From Setoptus koraiensis (Eukaryota > Arthropoda), in contig CM106585.1 in NCBI GenBank assembly GCA_048013815.1, positions 22,382,001 through 22,446,000 of the forward strand: a stretch of DNA of 64,000 nt, written 5' to 3'. Positions 48,163-61,006 of this stretch are shown piece after piece (position 1 is the stretch's first letter; every line of letters starts with the position of its first letter). Made by a program: the position numbers and the translations under genes. The notes below the pieces were generated by a model that had not been told where the DNA came from, did no database searches, and was given only the letters and a program-made list of their open reading frames with translations.

Positions 48163-49663
48163 GATGGAAAGGTGCCTCGCCACGGATTGGCTTAGTCACT
48201 GATGAGTGGACGATTTATCACTGTTGATGAGGGCCAAATATAAGAGAAAAGTTGTAGGTTTTCGTGGGCACTCTCATGTGGAACATGTTGCATTTGTATA
48301 ATGAAAAGTTGGTCCAATGTGACTGGTGACCGGCTGAGTTTGAATGGGCAAAACTAACTTAGAACAACGACAATTTCGTCCATTTTGGTTTAGTTGTTTA
48401 CTAACAAATTGATTAGTGTCGGTGATGGGATAATATTTCGACGATCGAATGGTATAGTCGAATGTGTTTAGTATAAATCAATGCTAATAGCTGGAGTCCA
48501 CGGGTGAGGTGTTTACATTTTTACTGCTTGCAAACAACAACTGACATTTGTTTACATTATCACCGACAAAATAACTTCTGATCACAGCACATAGGGGGCG
48601 CGCAGAGCAACGAGAAAAGCACACATGCTCAGCACATCAACATCCATATGTAGCACAACTGGTGCCCTTGTTCGAGCGACTGATGAGCCTTCGCAGACAA
48701 CGAGGCGTCAATTTGTGCCAGTCAGTTGTCAGGCGATTCGTACAAAAGTAAACTATACATTTTATCAAAGGTTCGGCTCGTGGCAGCCTAGAGAGCCCGA
48801 GTTTCAGTGTGAATATTGAGGCACCTGTTGGAGACAGGCACCTCGATGATTGTACAGAATGCAGACAGCAGCAGCAGTGAGAAGAGGCGCATTTGTAACT
48901 GACCACGGAATTTATTCGGGAGGACAATTGTTCGAATGGACAGCGATGATTTGAATTTATAATGATGGTCAAATGTGATTAGAGATGGGCGTAGAGAGCG
49001 TGATTCACGTTTCCAGCGTCACGTAATGGCAATGTTTTTGCATATATTGTGGCCAGCAACACATACCACACACACACACTTCGCCCCTATAGCCTAACGC
49101 ACAAAGAATGTGTAGTGGTGGCGTTGTTATTATTACGTCATCCTAGCTTTGTCCCATGTCGCTGCTGCTGCTGCTCGTCGTTACAGTATTAGGCCCACCT
49201 TTTACTCTATCGAGCAACAATGCTGAGAGCGAGAGCAAGATGGAGGCCGGATAAATGGATGGATTTGCACCACAAAGAAACGACAATCGACGCGCATCGT
49301 ATGCGTATAGTGATTTTGCTGTGCCAGAACACTATAAACACTATGAGCACGCGAACATTGCAAGAATTAGAAGTTGCAGTATCTTGAATGAGAATCAGAG
49401 AAAGTTTCTTCTTAATATCGTTGGAGTGTGTGTGTCGAACATTTGTTGAGCGGTGCCGGCGGCAGCTGTTGCTTTTGGGCCGCTGTTAGAGGCGTCTCTT
49501 CCTGTTGATAGCTGCAACTTGGGGTCCATCATTTCAAAATCATAACAAAGAACTGCAACAGCAACTGCAACAACCCGTGTGCGTGTGCCTGTGATGCAGT
49601 TTCGTCCGTAGAGAAAAAGAATTCGGCAACAGCGATGGAGCAGAACAAACAGAATCGATTCAT

Positions 49664-49697
<34 letters not shown>

Positions 49698-49703
49698 CAC
49701 ACG
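49664..49703. repeat. (CA)n microsatellite
   Basis: About twenty CA units with one CG interruption. Confidence 0.9.
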
Positions 49704-50227
49704 AGCCGTGGTGGTGGTGATGATTCGATGCTTCCGAACACTTGGACAATCCACCAGTTATATAAGAAGTTAATGTGTGTGTGCCACGAGTTTGGCCCAC
49801 GACGAGCGTACTCGGTCGTAATCGGCAGTTATAAACAGCGCTCGACTGTCCATCCCTTTGCCCGATCCAACTTGATGCAACAGAGCATGTTTGACGGGGA
49901 CTTATGCACTATGTTCTTTTCTTGCTCAATCGGCCAATTGCTTGCCGAATCGTCACCTCGACAGGCGTTCAGTGCGAGTCGTACAGAAAGTATAAATAAC
50001 TGACCAACGGATCGATGTTGCACATGCATTCTTGTTTCAATGCACACACACAGTTATAATTGAGAATGGGCACGAGTTGTTGCTCGCTGCACGTTACTAA
50101 CACAACCATTTGTTGGCGACCAGTTGTTCATGACTGGCCCGTTCTTTGTACGCTCGCATTGTGTGTTGGCTGTTGTTGCTGTTGAGCCACCGTTTGCTGG
50201 ACCGGGCCAGCGTTCATCTGCAGCATG

Positions 50228-50540
50228 TTACGTAACACACCCAATAATGGTTATATGGCCAATTTCTTTGTTGTGCGGCCACTCTTGTTCGTGTGTGCAT
50301 TGTGTGTGTGTGTGCTCTACTGTAGAGCCTCTACAGAATATCGACTGCCCATTCTGTGTCGTGTGTGTACTGTGTACCAACCAACTGTACACACACTCTT
50401 TATACAGCTTTATACAGCTCTCGTTGTGTGTGGCAACAGAGCAGCGTATATGTGCCCGTTGCTCTACATGTACTCTACATGTATGTATAGGTGCTCTAAT
50501 ATCTAATGGGAGCGCAACAGCCGAAGCCGCGATTACGTAA
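50228..50540. promoter_or_regulatory. Two TTACGTAA palindromes upstream of Scratch
   Basis: TTACGTAA at 50228-50235 and 50533-50540, about 1.6 and 1.3 kb before the Scratch start codon. Both are followed by CAC. They are the same octamer as the clusters at 18.1 and 37.6 kb. Confidence 0.4.
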
Positions 50541-50820
50541 CACGTATCTGGCTCGTGGCAGTGACGCACAGACGCGTACACTCACACACTCACAGACACA
50601 CACACAGACACACAGAGACGGACGGGAGTAACTGACTCACAACAGTGTCTGACGTGGCAGCACACCCGTCAGTTAAGCCCACGAGTGCAGTTTGTGTGCG
50701 CGTTCGCGCTGGGCCCGAATGGAGGGCGCCGAATTGAGAGCTGCCAGTCGGGCGCTAGTTCGCCACTAGTGTGTGTGTGTGTGTGCGACGCACTATAGGC
50801 ACCGATGGAAACTTCGCTCT

Positions 50821-50886
50821 GCGAACTGCGAACCGCGAGCGAACTGCGAGCGAATCGACGCGAACTGCGAGCGGATCGACGCGAAC
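50821..50886. repeat. 21-bp tandem repeat in the probable Scratch leader
   Basis: Two full 21-base units (GCGAACTGCGAGCGAATCGAC, 50839-50859 and 50860-50880) differ by one base, flanked by a shortened copy on each side. Confidence 0.75.
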
Positions 50887-51165
50887 GATGATCAACAGAG
50901 CGACCACTGCTTGCAGCGTAGCCTAGACTGCCGAGGGGCTGCAGGCAGGGGCCGTGCGCGGGGGCCGCGCGCCACTAGTAGCAACAAGAAGATTCGTGTG
51001 CGTAAGTGGGGCCCGTGGCCAGCGTTTGTGTGCAGCGCCGCCGCGCACATTACGCGTGTCTGTTGCGAAACACACAAATGCGTAGTTCCGACCGTGTGCG
51101 TTACGCGGCGGCGGCGGCGGCCAACGTTCAGTTGCGCTGCGGCCAGCGCGCGCACTGCGCCCAAC

Positions 51166-51290
51166 GGCACACACACACGCACACATAGGCACACACACAC
51201 GCACACATAGGCACACACACACACACGCACACATAGGCACACACACACACACGCACACATAGGCACACACACACACACGCACACACAACG
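51166..51290. repeat. Five-copy CA-rich minisatellite
   Basis: Units of 22 or 26 bases made of a CA run, GCACACATA and GG. Length differences come from the CA run. It lies in the probable leader intron of Scratch. Confidence 0.85.
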
Positions 51291-51851
51291 GCCAACCGGA
51301 GGCAGGGGCGACAAAAGTGGGGACAAAAGTGTGGGCAGAAAACGGTTGCCGTCTGAGCAGGCTCGCTGTGCCGTCAGCAGTAACTAGAGTCTAGTTGGCC
51401 CGTGCAACAGACACACAAGCGGTGGTTGCAACAACTCCCTCTGTTCCACTTTCTATATTGTGTGTGTGCCCGTGCGTGTGTTTGCTCGTGCCCAAGCGTG
51501 AGTGCGTGCGTGTGCGTGTGTCCCCCCTCCACCACGTAACCACTGCGGGCTCGCTCGTTGCGGGCCCTCTCAACAGTCCAAACGGATCCTCGAAGCAACA
51601 AATTCTTTTTCGTGCGCTTCACCGTACAGCCGCTGTCGTTGGTGCGAGCCGTTCGCTGGTGCCACAATCGCTCTTATATTTTGATATTACCATCTCTAGT
51701 CGATATCACACAACATTGAACCATTTATAATCAGCGCAAAATACCTGGTCTAGTCAGCATTGCAAAGTCGTCGTCGCCATCAAACTGTTGGTAGCGCGTC
51801 ATGGAATAAACCACAATTCTAATTCTAAATCTAGTATTATTACGCTAAATT

Positions 51852-53921
51852 ATGCCCCGAGCATTTCTAGTCAAGCGCCACAGCAGCAAGTCGGCCCATC
51901 ATTCGTCGTCGTCGTCGTCGGCAAGCTCGTCCCAAGCGCCCAACGCAACACCCAATCTAGCCCAGCACAGATATCAACAGCATGGTGCGGCCGGCAACAA
52001 ATGCGCCCAACCGCTGCCCGCCATCATTGGGCAGCCAAAATATGCGGGCACCTCGTCGTTGCTGATAACGACACCGCCGAGCCGACAGCAGCACCAAGGC
52101 AACAACAACAATGCCAACAACAATTCTAACAGCATCAATAGCGCCGCCATTGCAAATGATCAACAATACAACAGAATAGGACATCAATCATCGGCGAAAA
52201 ATCTTGCCCTCATTTGCTCGGCGCCATTCATTAGACCGTCAGCGAAAAATCTAGCCACCGTTGCTAATATAGCGGCTAATCAGAGGTCAGTCAACGCGGC
52301 TATAGCGGCTGCACAATCAACAAACAACGACAAAAGTCATGTTAATGGATCGCAAAAGTCCAACTCAAACATATCCTTCAGTCAGGCCTCGCCGGCTTCC
52401 AATAATAAAACTCATTCTAGTCCTTATCAATCTGGTCAACAAAATACAAAACAATCCAGCAATGTTTCCAAATTACAATCAAATCGCCAAGATCATCATT
52501 CTAACGGCAATAAGTCAGCAACTTCTAAAATAAACAATAATAATAAATCAGCTAACCTTAACAAACAACAGGGCAGGAGCGCGTCTATTAACAATAATAA
52601 AACAGTCAAAGCTACAACCACTAAACAGTCGTTGACTAATAAGCCCAATTTACCGGCCGTCCGTCGCAATGCACAAGCGGATATCTTTGGACAGACAACT
52701 ACAAGCAACAAGCGGCCAAGGATTCAGTTGGTCACTAAACGAACCTCAAGTTCGCCATCAAAGAAGTCACCCAAGGGTCCAGCGACCAAGAAGGCCAAAA
52801 CAAGTACCACACCAGACATACCCAATGCGGCTAAAGCAGCAGCTAATGCTAATTTCACTTTTGAAACATTTTTCAACAGCGATGGAAGAAGCAAGAGAGC
52901 AAAACTCAATCAACAACAATCGAAGACTGGTAAATCTTCAGGTGAGCCGAGTGAAACAAAATCTGCTACTGCGAAATCAAGCGAAGTATCCGGATCACCA
53001 GCAACTAAGGGACCAGTTGTAACAGCTCAAATAGTTCCAGCTCCAGTGATAGCTTCGGTATTGGGAGAGTCTAATAAAACTCGTTACACCTGTACAGAAT
53101 GTGGTAAAAATTATGCCACCTCTTCAAATCTGTCTCGTCACAAGCAAACTCATCGTAGTTTAGATTCACAATTAGCCAAAAGATGTCCCCATTGTGGCAA
53201 AGTTTATGTTTCTATGCCAGCATTAGCCATGCATATACTAACACACAACCTTAATCATCAATGTCATGAATGTGGCAAAGCATTCTCTCGACCATGGCTA
53301 TTGAACGGTCATATGAGAAGTCATACAGGCGAGAAACCGTTTGGTTGTGAGCATTGTGGCAAACAATTTGCTGATAGATCCAATCTCCGAGCTCACATGC
53401 AAACTCACAGTTCACTGAAGGTGTGGAAATGTCGCCGATGCAACAAGCAATTCGCTCTGAAATCATACTTGAACAAACATTACGAATCATCTTGCTACAA
53501 AGATGGTGGAGCCCCAGACCTCGATGATGATTCAGACTATCTTGGGCAATATCAGCAACAAGTACCCCATGGAATACTTATAGTCGATGGACGAAGTAGT
53601 AGTGGTAGAGCACGCTTGAGTAGCATACAAAGCTCCACTTCCGGTACCCCAGGAGGTCGTACCATCAGATTTAAAAGTATCGACGACTCTCACGACGAGG
53701 ATGACTCATCGGACGAGTCTGATCCTGAGTTGAAACGCATCAAGCGACGGGTCAGTTCGAAGAGCAAAAAACAAATTCAGCCACCACCATTGAGAGCTGG
53801 GATGTTGCGCAACAGGGAAAAGTTGCGTCCACCGAAGTACCACCAAATGGACGGCGGTGACTACGATGATGGAGAGGACCAGGAACATGATCACCATAGA
53901 AAGAATACTTCGGAAATATAA
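51852..53921 (+). CDS. scrt: Scratch, neuronal SNAG-type zinc-finger repressor
   Basis: One exon of 689 residues. It begins with a SNAG repression motif (MPRAFLVKRH). A long Ser/Asn/Gln/Lys-rich linker follows to about residue 410. Then come five zinc fingers in Scratch order: CTECGKNYATSSNLSRHKQT, with the clade signature THRSLDSQLAKRCPHCGKVY and VSMPALAMHILTH; HECGKAFSRPWLLNGHMRSH; HCGKQFADRSNLRAHMQTH; and CNKQFALKSYLNKHYESSC. Scratch binds E2-box CAGGTG sites and represses targets during neural differentiation; SNAG recruits co-repressors such as LSD1/CoREST. Residues from about 553 to 689 form an extra acidic and basic tail (DDSHDEDDSSDESDPELKR, RRVSSKSKKQ) not usual after the fifth finger. 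A 5' non-coding exon probably ends at 51001. Confidence 0.96.
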   Translation: MPRAFLVKRHSSKSAHHSSSSSSASSSQAPNATPNLAQHRYQQHGAAGNKCAQPLPAIIGQPKYAGTSSLLITTPPSRQQHQGNNNNANNNSNSINSAAIANDQQYNRIGHQSSAKNLALICSAPFIRPSAKNLATVANIAANQRSVNAAIAAAQSTNNDKSHVNGSQKSNSNISFSQASPASNNKTHSSPYQSGQQNTKQSSNVSKLQSNRQDHHSNGNKSATSKINNNNKSANLNKQQGRSASINNNKTVKATTTKQSLTNKPNLPAVRRNAQADIFGQTTTSNKRPRIQLVTKRTSSSPSKKSPKGPATKKAKTSTTPDIPNAAKAAANANFTFETFFNSDGRSKRAKLNQQQSKTGKSSGEPSETKSATAKSSEVSGSPATKGPVVTAQIVPAPVIASVLGESNKTRYTCTECGKNYATSSNLSRHKQTHRSLDSQLAKRCPHCGKVYVSMPALAMHILTHNLNHQCHECGKAFSRPWLLNGHMRSHTGEKPFGCEHCGKQFADRSNLRAHMQTHSSLKVWKCRRCNKQFALKSYLNKHYESSCYKDGGAPDLDDDSDYLGQYQQQVPHGILIVDGRSSSGRARLSSIQSSTSGTPGGRTIRFKSIDDSHDEDDSSDESDPELKRIKRRVSSKSKKQIQPPPLRAGMLRNREKLRPPKYHQMDGGDYDDGEDQEHDHHRKNTSEI

Positions 53922-54322
53922 AGATGAATCTTTTCATTTTAATTGCTACTTAATTATTATTACTTAATCTCTAGTCTTACCTTATAGTATATATGACATG
54001 CCCAATTCAGGAAAAGGTTTTCAATGATCTCCAGATTAATATCTAGTCAGCAAGTCGATGTTCAATTCACCTTATAATCTAAGAAAGGCTACAATTGACA
54101 AATTAATACTTAATGATTGGATAACGAGTCACATTCCCTTAAAAAGGATGTAGAATCAAGACCAAAATACTTATAAAACTTATAGATAGAATTAATGATT
54201 ATTAAACTTAATATATAATAATGATAGTCGATAGGACAAATATTCGATGCATTTCCTTTCCCGATTGAGCTGTCGATTAACTTTTTAGTCATGTTGTACT
54301 CAAGTGATCAGTTAATATTTAG

Positions 54323-54517
54323 CGAGGTGAAAATCTAGCAGCTACATCAGTTGCTATCAAAGCCATAGCTGAACAAGCCGGTTACTTCATGACCGTTGAG
54401 GCGCCCCGACAAATTACCAGACGATCGTCGAAGAAAAATAAGATACCTGTAGTTGTAGCTGTACCTGTTGGAACAAAAGAATGGTGTATAGAAAACTGTT
54501 TCGACAACTGGAACTAA
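54323..54517 (+). other. Orphan open frame of about 64 codons, coding-like
   Basis: A stop-to-stop plus-strand frame lies between Scratch and importin alpha. It reads GENLAATSVAIKAIAEQAGY, then FMTVEAPRQITRRSSKKNKI and PVVVAVPVGTKEWCIENCF, ending at TAA 54515-54517. The composition (balanced hydrophobic, basic and acidic residues, no repeats) looks more like protein than its AT-rich surroundings. There is no ATG near its start. A preceding AAAATCTAG could be a splice acceptor. I do not recognise it. It may be a last exon, a decayed gene fragment or chance. Confidence 0.3.
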
Positions 54518-54859
54518 AGACTTGAGACAAGATAAGTATCACTGCCAACTCTTCGTGAAAAGTAGACAATCATTAATACTACTAATTAATCTTAAAACTA
54601 TTTGTGAAAGTCACATGCCAGGATGCGATGGTGTGCAATGATAACTGTAATAGATGAGATCGGATGGATCAATCACAAGGACATTTACAAGTTGATGTTA
54701 GTATTTTTCTATTGAGTAATAGATTCGTTCACAGAGTTGATGCGGGTGATCATAATCAATTTTTTGTTCAGAATCAGAATTTCATCCGTCTAAGCGAGTA
54801 CATAATTCAAATAATTAGAAAATACTAAATGTTTATCCGTCAAACTAAATACACAAAAA

Positions 54860-56485
54860 TTAAATCAAATCAAATTGATACTGCTGATTGTTAGCATCAG
54901 AGCTAGCGAATTCGTACACGTTATCCGACGCTTTTGGACGAAGGCTCTCATCCTCGTTAGCGGGGTCGTCTGTAAAATAGTTGTCAATGATGCTATAAGC
55001 CAGCTTATAAATATCCTCATTCATGTGGTTTTGCAAATTTTCAATCTTGTCCAATCCTCCACATTTTTCAATCTGCTCGGCAATCTTATCGTATTTGGTA
55101 TCAGAAGATTTTAGAATATTATTGAGAGTATCTAAAGCTATGTGCAATGTATTTGTTTCCGTGATGCTGAGTAAATTGCATATGGGCTCTATTACATCCA
55201 GCTCAACTAAATATGCAATTTGTTCAGGTGAGCCGCTTATGGTCAGGTTATAAACTGTCCAGGCGGCCTCACGTTGCGTACTATAATCGCTTTTGTCCAA
55301 ATGTTCTATAACAATCGGAATGATATTTTCATCGATCACAGCTTGTATTTGATCGACATCGCCAGCTGTAATATTTGATAGAAACCACAATACTTCTTTG
55401 CTAATTTTATCCTTATTTGGCTGATTCATGTCCTTTCCAGCTAAAAGAAGACTCCTCACACGTGGTAATGCTCCAAGATCAATCACAACTTGAGTCTGTT
55501 CATCAGTGCCAGTCACAATGCTTCCAACGGCCCTAATGGCAGCCATCTGAAGCTTGAGTTCTTTGTGTGTCAGTAAGGGAGTCACTTTTGCAATAATACC
55601 AGAATCAATAATCATTTGAACTAGTTCAGGTCCCGATTCAGTGACATATGACAGAGCCCATGTGGTATCCATCAAAATACTTTGGTCATCACTATCAATG
55701 AGGTAACTCAAAGCTGGCAATAGCTGTTTGACAACTTCGATAGGCGGCGGCGGATCTTTGTTGCGGCACAAATTAACTATGACCCAAGTGACGTTGCGCA
55801 AGAAACTTATGTCCATCTGGGGGCTTATCAAACGTAGTAGTGAGGGCACAACACCGTGCTTTATAACTTCGTCACGAAGAACTGCTCCATCACCAACAAT
55901 GTTACCTAAAGCCCAAACAGCTTGCTCGCACACTTTGACATCTGGGGAACTCAACAATCTTATAAAAAGGGGCACTGCCCCCGAGTCATAAACAGATCTT
56001 GTTTGTTTCGATGATCCCGAGGCGATATTTGTGAGCACCCATGCTACTTCGAATTGTAATGTTGGACAGTCATCACGATTTAATAACTCTGTGAACCTAG
56101 GCACGAGGCCACTAGCTATAACTTCATCAATAGGGGGTGAGGGTTCTTGCGACAATATCTTGCGAACCTTTTGGGTATTATAAATGAGTGCATTCAGATC
56201 GTCGTTTTGTGTCAGAGCTCTGTAAGTCTCAGTAGTTATAACCTCTCCATTTTCATATTGAGCAATATTAGAATCAGGTGGACATGAATTCTCTGGTACC
56301 GGATTTTGGCTCTCATCGTCAATCATGCTGACAGTATTGGTGCCCTGTGGCACCGCTCTCCGCTTACTGAATACTTGATTATCACGTTTTTGCTTGCGCA
56401 GTTGAACTCCTTCCTCCTCTCTTCGGCGACGTAATTCCCTAGGATTCAATCCTGTATTCTTATACTTGGCTCGATGATCATCCAT
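54860..56485 (-). CDS. Importin alpha (karyopherin alpha)
   Basis: Single exon, 541 residues. An N-terminal importin-beta-binding domain has LNPRELRRRREEEGVQLRKQ and KRDNQVFSKRR. About ten armadillo repeats follow, with the NLS-binding Trp/Asn pairs visible in VAWVLTNIAS, AVWALGNIVGDG, VTWVIVNLC, VLWFLSNITAG and AAWTVYNLTISG. It ends in an acidic tail. It is the adaptor that carries classical-NLS cargo with importin beta. The IBB and KILSQEPSPPIDEVI resemble the alpha-1 clade (KPNA1/5/6). FLRNVTWVIVNLCRNKDPPP, GTDEQTQVVI and NEDIYKLAYSIIDNYF resemble the alpha-3 clade (KPNA3/4). ARM GSIVTG has Ser where GNIVTG is usual. No clade symbol is assigned for that reason. Confidence 0.95.
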   Translation of the reverse strand: MDDHRAKYKNTGLNPRELRRRREEEGVQLRKQKRDNQVFSKRRAVPQGTNTVSMIDDESQNPVPENSCPPDSNIAQYENGEVITTETYRALTQNDDLNALIYNTQKVRKILSQEPSPPIDEVIASGLVPRFTELLNRDDCPTLQFEVAWVLTNIASGSSKQTRSVYDSGAVPLFIRLLSSPDVKVCEQAVWALGNIVGDGAVLRDEVIKHGVVPSLLRLISPQMDISFLRNVTWVIVNLCRNKDPPPPIEVVKQLLPALSYLIDSDDQSILMDTTWALSYVTESGPELVQMIIDSGIIAKVTPLLTHKELKLQMAAIRAVGSIVTGTDEQTQVVIDLGALPRVRSLLLAGKDMNQPNKDKISKEVLWFLSNITAGDVDQIQAVIDENIIPIVIEHLDKSDYSTQREAAWTVYNLTISGSPEQIAYLVELDVIEPICNLLSITETNTLHIALDTLNNILKSSDTKYDKIAEQIEKCGGLDKIENLQNHMNEDIYKLAYSIIDNYFTDDPANEDESLRPKASDNVYEFASSDANNQQYQFDLI

Positions 56486-58382
56486 CTCGGTGCACTGTTA
56501 GATTGGCTATATAACAAAAAATGTCAAATTAATTATAATTTGATTGATTGAATAGTAGTAATTATATTAATAATAAGTAGAGGTACTTTAATTTGATATG
56601 ATTTAGCTCCTTAAACAATTCGCCAATCGTGTGATGATTGTAAGTCCTATCTTTTGTAATCGTGTATAGTTAATTGCAGTACATATGCTTAGATGATGAA
56701 CTCTAGTTTAATAGATAGCCAGTAAGTATGCTCAGGCATTGTTGTTCAATACAAATGCATCAAATTTATTAACCGCGCAATATTTGAACTGCTGTTAATT
56801 TTAAATCAACGCAATTCTTTTGCGGCGACTCATTTGTTTTAGCGTGTCCAGGTGACGGCATAACTGATTGCTGTTGCAACCAGAGAAGCCGGCACCCATT
56901 ATCAATTTGTTATAGCTGCAGTCGAATCATTTGTACTAAATGACTACAATTACATCTCCAACACTTCCGAATAAAATTCTTGCGAACTGCTTACTGAAAC
57001 AGATATCGCTTTATAGTACATTACATGTATTACAGTTGCAATATTGTCATAAAGTAATTTTGGATTTGATGATGATATGCTCGCGTGGGGCCTGCGCGAT
57101 TAACAATTGATCCGCTGGTAAATATGTCAGCCAAGTTCTTTGAATGTCTAAACTTGTTAGTGAAGATTAAGGGCGATATCCTGTGATTGTTTGCCATCCA
57201 TCTGTTCTGAATCTAGCGTGACCCTCGCACCCAGAAACAAATACGGATGATATACCATGCAGAGTTGGATTTCAATGACGATATCGAAAGGAATTACAAC
57301 AAATGAATAGTAACAAACAGAACGAACACGGCCCGGGGATAGTTTGATCAGATTCTCCGCAATAGAAAATCAAATTCCAGATGAGTTCCGCTAAAAAGAT
57401 AGTCAATGCAGAGAGATTATCATAAGTTATTATTAGTGTATCCAATGGTATATGTGATGCATTTTGAAAATTTATGACACATCCATATAGCACATTCTCT
57501 TTTATAATGTGTACCGATGATATTTTAGTTTCGATCAGTTAGTTTCGAATGATGAACTCATCAGCTCATCAAGATAATCTAGGTGGCGAGGAATGTAGAC
57601 GGACGCATTTTTTTCACATTGATTTTCCATATAGAATTCAGCAGCTTACTTATTTTCAACTAGGTCATAGAAAATAAACTATGTAACTAAACGAATAGAT
57701 ACAATCTTGTTCGAATGGGTGCTGTTTTGTTCATCTGTACTATTGACGATTAATAGCAACGAGCGCCTTGTGTCTAATTTGTGTGTACTTTTCGTAAGTC
57801 GTATACAGTTTGTGATTCGAGCAACAGTAAGACAAGAGATAAGAATGAATGAATGGGAAGAGCTTTCGAAAACAGAGAAAGAGATAAAAAATAAGAAGCC
57901 ATCTAACAAGAAATCGATGCATGCACACACCATTTTCTGCATACCATTATACACTCACAATTGTTAGCTGAGCGATCTCAACAAATTCATAACCTTGAGA
58001 TCCCATGAAAACAAGCTTGCTAGAACCATTAAGTGTTCTCTGTTTGCAACCGTCAACTATACCGCCTACCTAACTGATTGAAATCTTATATTGGGCATAA
58101 CAGTTGCCGAAAGTGTTCAAAACGGCTTTCATATCTGATTATTGTTGCCAATTATTCACCACGTGCATTTGCTGTTTTAATCAAAAACAAAATAAGTATG
58201 AAGATCAAAAGAAAGAGAAGAATCTTGAACAAAACAAAACAATTTTAGAGTCTCCAACTTTCGATGAGGACTGCAACCAAGACGTTTTCACCGCTAGCGT
58301 ACTTGTTGAGGAAATTGCGAATACTTCTAGGAGGGGATACATATTAGAAGGAAATTACCTAACATCACTAGGGCAGGAAGTG
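56486..58382. other. Divergent intergenic region, importin alpha to p38
   Basis: AT-rich, about 1.9 kb. No supported gene. The last 280 bases (58104-58382) are open in the p38 frame (TAFISDYCC..., YLTSLGQEV) and could be an upstream coding extension entered by the acceptor GGGCATAACAG, or a 5' leader. Confidence 0.5.
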
Positions 58383-60247
<1,865 letters not shown>

Positions 60248-60940
60248 TATCTAGATCAGTATGCGACGCTGACTGATGACGCAGCAGGTGCTCCAGTTAT
60301 GTATGAGATCGTGGTCGTTGCGAGACGTTATGTGGTTGGTAGAGTTGGGTTGTGAGAGCGTATGGTTGTTACTCGGGGTGAGTTAACGCGTGAGGCGACT
60401 CTAGAAGTTTTAGCGCGCTTAAACTATTGACAACTGCGTATTAGCTGGGTATTAGGAGGTTGAGTGAGCGTGGCGTCTGTATAGAGGAGGGTTGTGAAAT
60501 GGGTTTGGGGTACAGTATGCATGGCTGACGGAGCGCTGAGGGTGGTGTGTACGTGGTAGGAGGAGGGCGTAGCAGCGTAGCTTATAGCTCATTCTGATTG
60601 GTTCGGTGGGTGACTAGTTGAGGTCTTGTGGGTGGTGGTCGACTTTTAATATCTTTAGTGATGCTGCATGTTGTTACGTGGTGCGTTTTATCATTCATGT
60701 ATCTGGCGTATTTAGTGTCATAATGCGGGGTCATGTTCTGTCATGTTTGGAGTGTCAGCGAGGGAAAGAGTTTTGTGAGGAGTGTTAGTCCTGGCCGACG
60801 CTATAGGTTACTGGTGTGATGCGCTAGTGATCGGCATGTCGGGCATGCAGCATAATGTGTGACAGTTGTCATGGATATACGACTCGCTCATGTGTGTAGG
60901 ATAGTAATCTTTTTGTATAAAAGGATGTTTATTTAGATTA
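60248..60940. other. G/T-rich stretch after p38
   Basis: About 690 bases with a marked G and T excess on the plus strand, unlike the AT-rich flanks. No gene is supported. It should contain the p38 3' end and the RNPS1 3' UTR. It may be a low-quality consensus, a decayed sequence or a local insertion. Confidence 0.5.
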
Positions 60941-61006
60941 TGTCACATGTGTATAATGAGGTTACATTTACAGATGCATGAGCATGATTTGTAACTATTG
61001 TTGATT

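Larger units (their letters stand above)
48163..51851. other. Divergent region between DEPDC5 and Scratch
   Basis: 3.7 kb with no supported coding sequence. The right half is rich in CA/GT microsatellites and holds two TTACGTAA sites. A leader-like CpG-rich stretch ends in a plus-strand donor (TGTGC/GTAAGT) at 51001/51002, which fits a 5' non-coding exon of Scratch. Acceptors such as AAATCTAG lie just before the Scratch ATG. Confidence 0.5.

Noticed and set aside
50892-51326. Cys/Val-rich minus-strand frames over the CA minisatellite
   Set aside because: Low-complexity translation of GT repeats.
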